DNA of 15,161 nt from an uncultured Oscillospiraceae bacterium. GTDB taxonomy: Bacteria; Bacillota; Clostridia; Oscillospirales; Ruminococcaceae. Position 1 is the first letter of the stretch; every line of letters begins with the position of its first letter. Below are positions 1-8,619 of this stretch, piece after piece. Below the pieces are notes generated by a model. It was not told the origin of the DNA. It searched no databases and was given only the letters and a program-made list of their open reading frames with translations. Made by a program: the position numbers and the translations under genes. The stretch covers positions 1 through 15,161 of the forward strand of contig CAJTTH010000039.1 in NCBI GenBank assembly GCA_910579125.1. Reading direction: 5' to 3'.

Positions 1-8
1 AATTGTTA

Positions 9-14
9 TATAAT
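9..14 (+). promoter_or_regulatory. possible -10 element upstream of the zapA-like gene
   Basis: A TATAAT hexamer lies about 54 bases before the first start codon, in an AT-rich stretch. A -35 hexamer would lie off the left edge, so this cannot be tested from the window. It may be chance in AT-rich DNA. Confidence 0.25.
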
Positions 15-67
15 ATAAAGTGCGGGAGTATATCTTCGTTTTATAAAATTGAAAGGATTGTTCTCAG

Positions 68-1261
68 ATGCTTAACGAGAAGATAACCATTACTATATTG
101 GGGAAAAATTACAGACTTGTCACCGATAACGCCGCACTGCTTATGGAGGCGGCAAAGGACGTCGAACGGCGCATTTCCGAATATTGCAAGAGCGGTTCGG
201 ATTGGGGCAAGGAGGACGCGGCGGTGTTTACGGCGCTGGACTGCACCAACGAGATCGCCGAGCTGAAAGCGCAGTGCAAGTCGCTCGCTGCCGAGGTCGA
301 CAGGCTGAGAATGGGCGAGGACGCGGCGGTAAAGGCGCGTTCCGAGAATAAGTTCCTCAAAGAGGAGAATATCGCGCTCAAAAAGTCCAAGGACGATCTG
401 GACAAGCTGGCAAAGCGCTTCTCGGAGCTTGAGGGCAAAAACGAGCAGTTGGCAGAAACGCTTAAGGAAGCTAACGCTAAAGCTGCGGAGTGCGCTGCTC
501 TGAAAAAGGATATCGAATCGGCAAAGAAAAATTCCGAAAATCTGGAAAAGAAGAACAATCAGCTTTCCGAGGCGGCAAAGGAACATTCGGCGAAGCTCGA
601 TGAGCAGAAGAAGATTGTTGCGGAGCGTGATAAGCGTATTTCCGATCTTGAAAAGGAACAGGCAAAGGCAGTCAATATCGGCGAGGAAAACAAGCGCCTG
701 TCCGAGAAATTAGCTAAAGCGGAAAACTTTGAGGAAGCGTTTCTCCGTGAGCAGAGCAGAGCGGATGCCGCCGAAAAGGAGCGCAATACGCTGAAAGCGG
801 TCAACGAGCATCTGAACAAGAATATTTCCGAGTACAAAACGCAGATAGAGCAGCTTTCTGACAAGGCGAAATCGCAGTCAAGCGAGAACGAACAGCGCCT
901 GAAATCGGAGCTTGAAAAGGCGACCGCGGAAATGGAAAAGCTTGCTAAAGATTACGACGACCTAAACTCCGCATACGATGAACTTGACAAGGCGGGCGAG
1001 GAGCTTGAAAACCGTCTTGAGGAATTTGACGAGCTAAAGGTGAAATATTCGCAGATCGAAAGCGAGAACGCCGCGCTGAAACAGGCGGAGGGCAGCAGCG
1101 AGGAGCTTCGCGGACAGCTTGACGAAGTGAAAAAGCAGCTCGACGAGCTTGCCGCGAAAAACGCCGAGCTGACGAAAGACAACAGGGCGCTGAAGAAAAC
1201 CAATTCCTCGCTTGACAAGCAGCTTCAAGAGCTGCTTGAGGACGGGCAGCTTACATTATGA
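68..1261 (+). CDS. ZapA-like cell division protein with a long coiled-coil extension
   Basis: The first ~75 residues look like ZapA, the small cytoplasmic protein that binds and bundles FtsZ filaments: a short beta-hairpin region (ITITILGKNYRLVTD) followed by helices with AAKDVERRISEY and an alanine-rich stretch ending in NEIAELKAQ. From about residue 65 to the end the protein is almost entirely charged, Glu/Lys/Ala/Leu-rich heptad sequence without Pro, predicting one long coiled coil. Family ZapA proteins are usually about 90-150 residues, so 397 is unusually long; the extension could be a spacer or a scaffold. There is no signal peptide or membrane segment. The ATG is preceded by GAAAGGA at 51-57, 10 bases upstream. 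Its TGA overlaps the ATG of the next gene (ATGA), implying translational coupling; the ZapA-U32 pairing is familiar in Clostridia. ZapA assignment is from N-terminal pattern only; the rest could equally be called an uncharacterised coiled-coil protein. Confidence 0.75.
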   Translation: MLNEKITITILGKNYRLVTDNAALLMEAAKDVERRISEYCKSGSDWGKEDAAVFTALDCTNEIAELKAQCKSLAAEVDRLRMGEDAAVKARSENKFLKEENIALKKSKDDLDKLAKRFSELEGKNEQLAETLKEANAKAAECAALKKDIESAKKNSENLEKKNNQLSEAAKEHSAKLDEQKKIVAERDKRISDLEKEQAKAVNIGEENKRLSEKLAKAENFEEAFLREQSRADAAEKERNTLKAVNEHLNKNISEYKTQIEQLSDKAKSQSSENEQRLKSELEKATAEMEKLAKDYDDLNSAYDELDKAGEELENRLEEFDELKVKYSQIESENAALKQAEGSSEELRGQLDEVKKQLDELAAKNAELTKDNRALKKTNSSLDKQLQELLEDGQLTL

Positions 1262-3327
1262 ACGAGATTTTAGCACCATGCGGCAGCGCCGAGAGCCTTT
1301 CCGCCGCGCTGAACTCGGGCGCGGACGCGGTATACGTCGGAATGAAGAGCTTTTCGGCGAGAAAGAACGCAGAAAATTTTTCGGACGAGGAGTTGAAAAC
1401 AGCAATCACGGAATGCCATAAACGCGGCGTAAAGCTGTATGTTACGCTGAATACGCTGGTGTATGACGGCGAACTCGCGGAGCTTGCGGAGTGTATTGTT
1501 ACCGCTGTGAAATGCGGCGCGGACGGTCTTATCCTGCAGGACTTGGGCGCGGCGGCACTCGCGGAAAAAATATGCCCCGATATGCCACGTCACGCGTCAA
1601 CACAGATGACCTTGAACAGCGTCTGCGGCGTTAAGGCGGCCGAGAAATCGGGTTTCTCGCGCGTCGTTATCGGCAGAGAGCTGTCGATGGACGAGATCGC
1701 CGAGATCGCCGAAAGCACCCGCGCCGAGCTTGAAATGTTTGTCCACGGCGCGCTTTGCGTCTGCGTGAGCGGACAATGCTATATGAGCAGCCTGTTCGGC
1801 GGCAGAAGCGGCAACCGCGGTCTGTGCGCTCAGCCGTGCCGACTGGATTTCTCGGTCGACGGCAGACACAATATATTGTCGCTAAAGGACAGCTCGGTCG
1901 TTGAGCATTTACCCGAGCTGCCGCAGATAGTCTCGTTCAAGATAGAGGGCAGAATGAAACGCCCCGAATACGTTGCGTGCGCGGTCGACGCGTGCTGCAA
2001 GTCGCTTCACGGCACGGAATATGACAAGGAGCGTCTTGCGGGGATTTTTTCGCGCGGGGGGTTTACCGAGAGTTACTTCGACGGCACGATGAGCGATATG
2101 CAAGGGGTTCGCGGCAAGGACGACGTGGAGAACTCCGCGAACGCGCTTAAGGGCATAAAGGAGCTTTACAAAGCCGAATATCCGCGTTACGCGCTGAACA
2201 TCAACGTTAAAATAGAGCGCGGTTCGAGGATCGTCACGTCATACTCAGTCAGCGGACGCGGTTTTGCTTTTGCTATGACGACTTGGTCAGATACTGTTCC
2301 CGAGGAGGCAAAGGGCGCTCCGCTCACCGTTGATGCGGTTTGCGAGCGTATGAGCAAGCTCGGCGGCACGCAGTTTTACGCGGGTGAGATAACCGCCGAG
2401 GTCGACGACGGTCTGTTCGTTTCGGCGGCGGAGCTGAACGCTTTGCGGCGCGATATATGCGCGTCGGCGGAAAGCGCTATACTGGAGAACTTCACGCGAA
2501 GTTACAAGCTGTCGGAGCTTGACTACCGCAATTATCTGCCGCGAAAAGCCGAGCCGAGGAACGATGATACGGTAAACTACCGCGCGGAGGTACATACCGC
2601 AGGACAACTCCGACAGGCGCTGGAGCTGAACTTTGACCTTATTTACGCGCCTATGGGCTTGCTGGACGAGAACACTCCCGACAAGCGCAGAATAGCGGTG
2701 ATACCGCCGCTTATCCTCTCCGACTGCGAGGAGGAAACGGCGGCGCGGCTGGACGAGCTGCGCGGAATGGGCTTCAACAAGGGCTTGGCGCATACGCTCG
2801 GTCACGCGGAGCTGCTGAAAAAATGCGGCTTCAATGTTCTCGGCGGCTATCGTATGAACGTGCTTAATTCCCTTGCGGCAAAGGCTTGCTCGGACTGCGG
2901 GTTTTGGGATATCACGCTTTCGATTGAGGGAACGGCGGCAGCTATCGCGGAGATAAACTCGCCGCGTCCCGTCGGGATAGTCGCATACGGCAGACTGCCG
3001 CTTATGCTGACAAGGCGGTGTCCTATTCAAGACGGAAAACCGTGCGGACGGAAAACGCCGTTCGGTGAGGGCGAGGGCTGTAACCGCTGTATCAAGGACA
3101 GACAGGGGAACGATCTTCCCGTGTTGTGCGGCGGCAACTGCGTGGAGCTGCTTAATCCCGACACGCTGATACTCAGTGACAAGCAGAGCGTGTTAAAGCA
3201 GTTCGACTTTGCCGTGTTGAAATTTACCGTTGAGGACGATATCAAGCCGATCTACGATATGTACAAAAGGGGCGCGAAGCCCGAGGGCAAGCTGACGCGC
3301 GGACTGTATTTCAGGGGCGCGGAATAA
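1258..3327 (+). CDS. U32 family peptidase / RlhA-TrhP-type RNA hydroxylation protein
   Basis: This is a full-length (689 aa) U32 family protein. The N-terminus has the typical LAPCGSAESLSAALNSGADA start of the family's TIM-barrel-like domain. Residues 159-177 match the U32 signature exactly in form (E-x-F-x2-G-A-L-C-x4-G-x-C-x-M-S), with Cys167, Cys174, Cys190 and Cys194 as likely cluster ligands. A further Cys-rich segment near the C-terminus (RRCPIQDGKPC, GCNRC, CGGNC) fits the long U32 form with an inserted DUF3656 'collagenase-like' middle domain (about residues 370-500). Characterised relatives (RlhA, TrhP) are not proteases but Fe-S proteins needed for prephenate-dependent hydroxylation of 23S rRNA or tRNA; which RNA is modified here cannot be told. 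The protein is cytoplasmic. The start ATG overlaps the previous TGA and has only a weak SD (GAGG), consistent with coupling to the upstream gene. The TAA is followed by a 33-base gap. Confidence 0.9.
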   Translation: MNEILAPCGSAESLSAALNSGADAVYVGMKSFSARKNAENFSDEELKTAITECHKRGVKLYVTLNTLVYDGELAELAECIVTAVKCGADGLILQDLGAAALAEKICPDMPRHASTQMTLNSVCGVKAAEKSGFSRVVIGRELSMDEIAEIAESTRAELEMFVHGALCVCVSGQCYMSSLFGGRSGNRGLCAQPCRLDFSVDGRHNILSLKDSSVVEHLPELPQIVSFKIEGRMKRPEYVACAVDACCKSLHGTEYDKERLAGIFSRGGFTESYFDGTMSDMQGVRGKDDVENSANALKGIKELYKAEYPRYALNINVKIERGSRIVTSYSVSGRGFAFAMTTWSDTVPEEAKGAPLTVDAVCERMSKLGGTQFYAGEITAEVDDGLFVSAAELNALRRDICASAESAILENFTRSYKLSELDYRNYLPRKAEPRNDDTVNYRAEVHTAGQLRQALELNFDLIYAPMGLLDENTPDKRRIAVIPPLILSDCEEETAARLDELRGMGFNKGLAHTLGHAELLKKCGFNVLGGYRMNVLNSLAAKACSDCGFWDITLSIEGTAAAIAEINSPRPVGIVAYGRLPLMLTRRCPIQDGKPCGRKTPFGEGEGCNRCIKDRQGNDLPVLCGGNCVELLNPDTLILSDKQSVLKQFDFAVLKFTVEDDIKPIYDMYKRGAKPEGKLTRGLYFRGAE

Positions 3328-3360
3328 AATGTAATATCAGCCGAAAGAGAGGTTGCCGAT

Positions 3361-5043
3361 ATGAGCGATTTTACAGATATATTCAATAGGAAAGCGGAGC
3401 TGCTTTTCGGCAGATTGACGGAAAACGGTTCGGAGCAGTTCGGGGCGTTCGCGGAGGTTTGCGGACATTACGCCGCGTTTATCTCCGTGAGCGACGTTCA
3501 CGAACAGGCTTATGTGTTCAGGGCGTCGGGCGCGGACGTCGGCGAGGCTTGGGAAAAGGCAAAATCCGCCGTGCTGGAGTATATCGCTGCCGAGAATTTC
3601 AGCCCCGTGTGGGTTAAGGGCGATATCACCTTTAAGGGCGAGAGAGTGCCGCTGTCGGATGTTATCGAGAAGATCGGAAGGGGCTACGGACAGTTCTTCC
3701 GACGTGGGATAGCGTTTGATGAAAATCTTGACACGGCGTTTATCGAAGCGGAGCTGAACGCCTTTTCGCTGATATCCTACAAGAAAAAGACGATCGAGCT
3801 TGTAAAGCTGAACCGTTACCTCGCGAACTGCGAGCTGAAAACGCTCACGCAAATGCCCGAAAGCGTTATCGTGTTCGACTGCAAAAGCGCGTTCTGCGAC
3901 GAAAAGAGCGAGGTTTACGATCTGTATTCCGAGGGGAACAATTGCGGACGGAGAGCTCTCGGCAAATTCGACAAAAACACGGCGCTGCGGGTCATTTCCA
4001 CGTCGTCGGAGTATCTGTCAATGCAGGTCGGGCTTGACGGAAAGTTCGATTACGGCGTTTATCCGCTGACCCCGAAAGTTATATCCGGCTTCAATATTCT
4101 GCGGCACGCGTCGTCGATATGGAGCCTGCTTTGCTCGTACAGGATAACGGGCGACAAGTTCATTTTAACGCAGGCGGAGAGTGCTATCGGGTATCTCGTG
4201 AACAACACCTTTTACAAGTATCCCGTCCGCGCGGGTAAGGAGAACGTTGTTTACGTTGCCGAAAAGACGAAAAACGAGGTCAAGCTCGGCGCGAATGCCA
4301 TTGCGGTCATCGTGCTGACGGAGTATATGAGCATTACGGGGAGCAGCAAATACAGACAGCTTGCCGCGGAGCTGGGTAACGGCATTCTCGAGCTTTTTGA
4401 CGAGCGCGACGGCAGCTTCTTCCACGTCCTGAAATATCCCACGCTTGCGCCGCGTGACAAGTTCCGTACTGTTTATTATGACGGCGAATCCGTGTTCGCG
4501 CTGTGCCGCCTGTACGGGCTGACCAAGGATAAGCGTTTCCTCGATACCGCGAGGGCGGCGGTCGATCATTTTATCAAGGACGGCTACACGCAGTACGCCG
4601 ACCACTGGGTCGCGTATTCGCTCAATGAACTCACAAAATACGACACGAGCGAGAAATATCTTAACTTCGCGATGAAAAACGTCCGTGTCAATCTGGAAAA
4701 AATTTACAAGCAACCAACCACCTATCACACCTATCTTGAATTGCTGTGCGTCAGCTTTGAGACGTATCTGCGCATTAAGGAACAAAATCTCACGTGTGCG
4801 TACCTTGAAAAGCTCGACGTAAAGCGCTTTGTTGAAACGATATTTCACCGCGCCGACTATATGCTGAACGGCTACGGCTATCCCGAGTACGTCATGTACT
4901 TCGCGCGCCCCTCGGAGCAGCTCGGGTCGTTCTTTGTACGCCACGACAGCTACCGCACGCGCATTGACGACGTTCAGCATTTTTGCAGCGCATATTACTC
5001 GCTTTACCGCAATTATGAGAAATTAGATAAGCTGCGTGAGTAA
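3361..5043 (+). CDS. uncharacterised protein with predicted (alpha/alpha)6-barrel domain
   Basis: A 560-residue soluble protein with no signal peptide and no membrane segment. Residues ~1-200 are not recognised. Residues ~205-555 have the repeating helical-hairpin pattern of six-hairpin glycosidase/epimerase-like toroids: FNILRHASSIWSLL (244-257, with Arg248-His249), KLGANAIAVIVLTEY (308-322), YYDGESVFALCRLY (372-385) and DHWVAYSLNEL (414-424). Similar blocks occur in (alpha/alpha)6 proteins linked to polysaccharide or glycoconjugate metabolism, but no catalytic residue can be assigned and the substrate is unknown. The ATG has a good SD (AAAGAGAGG at 3344-3352, spacing 8). It is followed after 27 bases by the CapA/DUF6270 gene in the same orientation, so the two probably act together, perhaps on an envelope or capsule-type polymer; that is inference from context only. 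Confidence 0.75.
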   Translation: MSDFTDIFNRKAELLFGRLTENGSEQFGAFAEVCGHYAAFISVSDVHEQAYVFRASGADVGEAWEKAKSAVLEYIAAENFSPVWVKGDITFKGERVPLSDVIEKIGRGYGQFFRRGIAFDENLDTAFIEAELNAFSLISYKKKTIELVKLNRYLANCELKTLTQMPESVIVFDCKSAFCDEKSEVYDLYSEGNNCGRRALGKFDKNTALRVISTSSEYLSMQVGLDGKFDYGVYPLTPKVISGFNILRHASSIWSLLCSYRITGDKFILTQAESAIGYLVNNTFYKYPVRAGKENVVYVAEKTKNEVKLGANAIAVIVLTEYMSITGSSKYRQLAAELGNGILELFDERDGSFFHVLKYPTLAPRDKFRTVYYDGESVFALCRLYGLTKDKRFLDTARAAVDHFIKDGYTQYADHWVAYSLNELTKYDTSEKYLNFAMKNVRVNLEKIYKQPTTYHTYLELLCVSFETYLRIKEQNLTCAYLEKLDVKRFVETIFHRADYMLNGYGYPEYVMYFARPSEQLGSFFVRHDSYRTRIDDVQHFCSAYYSLYRNYEKLDKLRE

Positions 5044-5070
5044 TTTATTCGGTCAAAAGGGGGAGAGTTT

Positions 5071-8000
5071 ATGCCGCAGAATTTAAGCGCACCCGAAAAT
5101 TTCAGAGTTACGCCGAAGGACGGCGCGGCGCTTTCCGAGTGGGATACCGTTGCGGGAGCGGACGGCTATAAGCTGCTGTTTTATTCGGCGGGCAAACCCG
5201 ATAAATGCATAAAATCGCGTTACGCCCAAGAGAATAAAAAGACAATTCTCGGATTTGAGAACGGAAAAGAATATTTGGTGCAGGTCTGCGCCGTAAAATA
5301 CGGTGAAAACAGCGAGGAGAGGGGAGAGCTTTCCGAAAAGCTCCCGTTTGTGCCATTCAGCGGAAAGCTTAAGGCGCAGCCCGTGCTCTGCCTTAAAAAG
5401 GGCGAAACGGCACAGCTCGTGTGCGAGCGCAGAGGAGAAACGCCGCACGTAAGCTTTCAGTCGGAAAACAGCGCTGTTGCGTCGGTGAGCGGTTCGGGGC
5501 TTGTCACGGCGAACGCGGCGGGCACGACTTACATTAAGATAACCGCCGCCGACGGGCAGACGTTCCGCACAAAGGTTGCCGTGGAGCGTTCTCTGGATTT
5601 CGCGGAGAGCAAGGCGGTGCTGCTGCTTGCGGGTGATATGATGTGCGCGGTATCTCATCAGAGAGCCGCGGAAAAGCAGAGCTACGACTTTAACGGCGCG
5701 TTTTCGGCGGTACGGGAAACTCTTGCCAAAGCCGATTACAGGGTCGGCGTGTTGGAGACCTCGTGCTGCGACGGCGCTCCGTTTGAGCACGAGCAGCTTC
5801 GGCTGGCGCACGGTTCGCCGAACTGCAACTCGCCGTCAACGTTCGTTTCGGCACTCGCGAACGCGGGATTTAACGGACTTGTGACCGCGAACAACCACAA
5901 CTGCGATACCGGCAGAGAGGGTCTGAAGGCTACCGTTTCCGAAATAAAGCGCAACGGTATGGCGAATATCGGAGCGCTCGGCGACAATCCCGTCGTGATT
6001 GACGTAAAGGGCTTCAAGGTGGGATTTATCGCCTGCTGTATGATATCGAACGGTCTGGAGAGCGGAGTTTCCGAGGACGAGTTGTCGATCGTCAACACTA
6101 TCGGAAAATACGACCGCCAGTATTTCGTGGAGCTTGTCAACAGAGCCGCAGCAATGGGCGCGGAGTATATCATCGCGTATCAGCACTGGGGCGGAATGAA
6201 CGCTCTTAAAATAAGGAAAACGCAGACCGAGGAGGCAAAGTTTATGGCGGAGTCGGGAGCGTCGCTTATCGTCGGCTCGCACCCGCACGTCGTTCAGCAG
6301 TTCCGCTTTATCAAGACCGCAGACGGACGTTGCGTTCCGTGCGCGTATTCGCTCGGGAATTTCGTCACGTCAATGTCGGAAATGCGCGAAAACCGCGACG
6401 GCGTTCTGCTCCGTGTGGAGCTGTCGCGCGTTGACGGAAAAGTCGGGGCGGCGCTGTCGTATATCCCGTGCTTCTGCGAGAACGCGGAGTTCGGGGTCAA
6501 GGTCGCGCCCGCATTTCCTCCGCACAGCGAAGACGCGCTCAATTCGTATCTGCGCACTAAGTCGGCGCTAGGAAGGTCGATAAACCACTTTGAGTACCGT
6601 CCTCTTGTAATGCTCGCGGGTTCGGCTATGCTCGACAGGATTTTCAAGGCGGGCAGAGGATTCCGCACCGATAAAACGCCGATGTACCTTTCGCAGCTTG
6701 CGCTCGGCTCGGATAGCGGTTTCACGCCGCCCGAGGGCGACGACGAAAAGCTCGCGCTCGAAATAAGCAAGGATCTCGTCGGGCATATCCGCAAAGCCGA
6801 GCCCGATTATGTGGCGGTCGACTTCTACACGGCGGCGGCGGTCTCGATACACAGGCTCGGCAGTGCGCTGAGCGACGATATGCGTTACTTTACCAATATA
6901 AAGCGATTTCGCGGGTCGGAGTTCTTTGAGGAGCACAAGGACAAGCTTGTGCGTATACGCCCGCCGTTCGGTGACAATATCTGGAAACCGCTTGTGAAAG
7001 GTTTCGCGGAAAAGTTGCTTAAAGCAATGCCGCATAACAGGATAATACTTTTCCGCTTTAATGTAAACGGAAAAAAGGTAAAGGACACCGAGCTGCGCAT
7101 TTCCGAGCCGCCCGAGCGCCGAAACAGGCTTATCCGCGCGATGGAGGATTATTTTATCAGCATTGTGAACCCCGCCGTCGTCGACCTTTCGGGCAAATAC
7201 TTCACGCAGATAACAAAGGACGTCGTTTTTGAGAACGACTATTATATCGATGCGTTCAGAGCTGTAAAGGAGCTTACAAACGAAAAGGGAAGAAGCTGCG
7301 TAAGCGAACCCGACGTTGAGATATGGTTCAGCCGCGTTATGAAATACTACAAAAATATGACCGCGAGGGCGTATCAAAGCTGGCTTCTGGATATGACAAG
7401 CGCGGCGGACATCATAATCGCACAGACCTCGGCGGAGTTCGCGGCGCGCAACAGCGAACGGCTCATCAGGCTGAAAAAGGCGGGCAAGGCGGAGCTTACC
7501 TCGCTCGGGAATTTCTTCGTCGGCGATTCGGGAGCGCAGGAGATAATCCGCGCCGCTGAGATAATAAACGCGCTCGACAAGGGAAATATCGACAAGCCCT
7601 ATGAGTTTTTTGAACCCGCGTTCAACGGACATTACAATATTCTGAAGAAAATGGTGCGGTTGCTGTCCATGGAGATAGGAGCGGCGGTCAACCAGAGCAG
7701 CGTCGAGATCGTATTCCTGCTGCGCGGAAAGGCGCAGATGTCGCGTTATATCGCATCGCTGAACAATATGACTATCGACATATGGGGGAGCTGCGTTTCG
7801 CGCGAGTCGATAAACCGCTGCCCGGACGCGTTTGTGGGAAAGTATATCTTCAAACAGGCGCAGATACTCGCATACGAGGACGCTGTTGACGCGGAATTTC
7901 CGGAGGGAGCGGAGGCGTTTTGCGGCAACTTCTGGCGCAGACGGACAATGAGGGACGCGTTCAACCGCAACGGCTTCGACGTGCTGAACGAATCGGAGTC

Positions 8001-8565
8001 GCGCTGGCTAATGGTGGACTTCTACGACCTCATCTGCAATATGGCGGAGTACAACGGCGGGCTGTTTGAAACAGACGAGTTTATTCTCCGCACCGACTTC
8101 TACAAGAGCATAAAGAACGACTGCAAGGACTGCTATCTGTTTGAGAAGCGTGATATGAAGTACTGCTTTGAGAGCATAACGCGCTTTGCGAACGACGTTT
8201 CCGAGATGTACGGCGACAATATAATACTCATAAAAGCGGAGCCGAAAAACAAGTTCATCAACGTCGACTATCACCTTGAGGATATGAAAGAGGACAGGGT
8301 TTTCGAGATAAAAAAGAAGTTCATTTCGCTGTGCGAGGAGCGTTTCTCAAGCGTGACGGGCTGTTATGTTATCGACATCTCCAAGCACTTTTACTCATCC
8401 GACAGATTTCCGCTGGGCGGCGCGCATATCGTTCATTACGAGGACGAATTTTACCGTCAAGCGGCGCTGTATATATCCGAGATACTCAAAGGAACGGAGA
8501 AGAAAATTTTCAGCTCCGTCGACGACCATTATATGCTGCTGAGAACGCTCAAGCTCGAGCGGTAG
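5071..8565 (+). CDS. multidomain protein: FnIII + Big_2 + CapA-type phosphoesterase + two tandem DUF6270/SGNH-like domains
   Basis: A 1164-residue protein. Domains in order: a fibronectin type III-like domain (about 5-92); an Ig-like Big_2 domain (about 99-172, with SENSAVASVSGSGLVTA); a CapA/PGA_cap metallophosphoesterase-like domain (about 183-470) with LLLAGDMM (Gly188-Asp189), NNHNCDTG (274-281), QHWG (371-374), GSHPH (402-406) and YSLGNF; then two related SGNH/DUF6270-like units. The first (about 511-740) has GSAMLDR (517-523) and VDFY (583-586). The second (about 900-1150) has the hallmark GSCVSRE (906-912), VDFYD (982-986) and GGAHIVH (1116-1122). A helical linker separates them. CapA proteins are linked to poly-gamma-glutamate capsule synthesis and are usually secreted or membrane-anchored; here the N-terminus (MPQNLSAPENFRV) is hydrophilic. 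The upstream gene's TAA at 5041-5043 is in the same frame with no start codon between, so no signal peptide is missed. The SD is strong (AAAGGGGGAG, spacing about 5). Domain calls for CapA are firm, DUF6270 moderately so; the substrate is unknown. Confidence 0.85.
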   Translation: MPQNLSAPENFRVTPKDGAALSEWDTVAGADGYKLLFYSAGKPDKCIKSRYAQENKKTILGFENGKEYLVQVCAVKYGENSEERGELSEKLPFVPFSGKLKAQPVLCLKKGETAQLVCERRGETPHVSFQSENSAVASVSGSGLVTANAAGTTYIKITAADGQTFRTKVAVERSLDFAESKAVLLLAGDMMCAVSHQRAAEKQSYDFNGAFSAVRETLAKADYRVGVLETSCCDGAPFEHEQLRLAHGSPNCNSPSTFVSALANAGFNGLVTANNHNCDTGREGLKATVSEIKRNGMANIGALGDNPVVIDVKGFKVGFIACCMISNGLESGVSEDELSIVNTIGKYDRQYFVELVNRAAAMGAEYIIAYQHWGGMNALKIRKTQTEEAKFMAESGASLIVGSHPHVVQQFRFIKTADGRCVPCAYSLGNFVTSMSEMRENRDGVLLRVELSRVDGKVGAALSYIPCFCENAEFGVKVAPAFPPHSEDALNSYLRTKSALGRSINHFEYRPLVMLAGSAMLDRIFKAGRGFRTDKTPMYLSQLALGSDSGFTPPEGDDEKLALEISKDLVGHIRKAEPDYVAVDFYTAAAVSIHRLGSALSDDMRYFTNIKRFRGSEFFEEHKDKLVRIRPPFGDNIWKPLVKGFAEKLLKAMPHNRIILFRFNVNGKKVKDTELRISEPPERRNRLIRAMEDYFISIVNPAVVDLSGKYFTQITKDVVFENDYYIDAFRAVKELTNEKGRSCVSEPDVEIWFSRVMKYYKNMTARAYQSWLLDMTSAADIIIAQTSAEFAARNSERLIRLKKAGKAELTSLGNFFVGDSGAQEIIRAAEIINALDKGNIDKPYEFFEPAFNGHYNILKKMVRLLSMEIGAAVNQSSVEIVFLLRGKAQMSRYIASLNNMTIDIWGSCVSRESINRCPDAFVGKYIFKQAQILAYEDAVDAEFPEGAEAFCGNFWRRRTMRDAFNRNGFDVLNESESRWLMVDFYDLICNMAEYNGGLFETDEFILRTDFYKSIKNDCKDCYLFEKRDMKYCFESITRFANDVSEMYGDNIILIKAEPKNKFINVDYHLEDMKEDRVFEIKKKFISLCEERFSSVTGCYVIDISKHFYSSDRFPLGGAHIVHYEDEFYRQAALYISEILKGTEKKIFSSVDDHYMLLRTLKLER

Positions 8566-8568
8566 TGT

Positions 8569-8619
8569 GTTTTTCCGGAAAGGATAATCGAATATGAATA
8601 TCAAAAGATCCGGAAAAAC
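8569..8619 (+). promoter_or_regulatory. 11-bp inverted repeat bracketing the RBS and start of the lipoprotein gene
   Basis: GTTTTTCCGGA at 8569-8579 is the exact reverse complement of TCCGGAAAAAC at 8609-8619. The 29-base loop holds most of the SD (AAAGGA, 8579-8584) and the ATG (8594). A second, mutually exclusive hairpin is possible between the TCCGGA at 8609-8614 and another at 8620-8625. This could modulate translation in the mRNA. There is no T-run after the stem, so it is not a terminator. Function is inferred. Confidence 0.4.

Noticed and set aside
6568..7632. 354-codon open frame on the minus strand inside the CapA/DUF6270 gene
   Set aside because: It lies wholly within a well-supported gene, its translation is Arg/Val-rich shadow sequence, and it has no convincing start context. 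The same applies to antisense frames at 2287-3030, 4165-4980 and 13942-14655.
8569..8619. Intrinsic terminator after the CapA/DUF6270 gene
   Set aside because: The 31-base span between the arm ends is large, no T-run follows, and the next gene's SD and ATG lie inside it.
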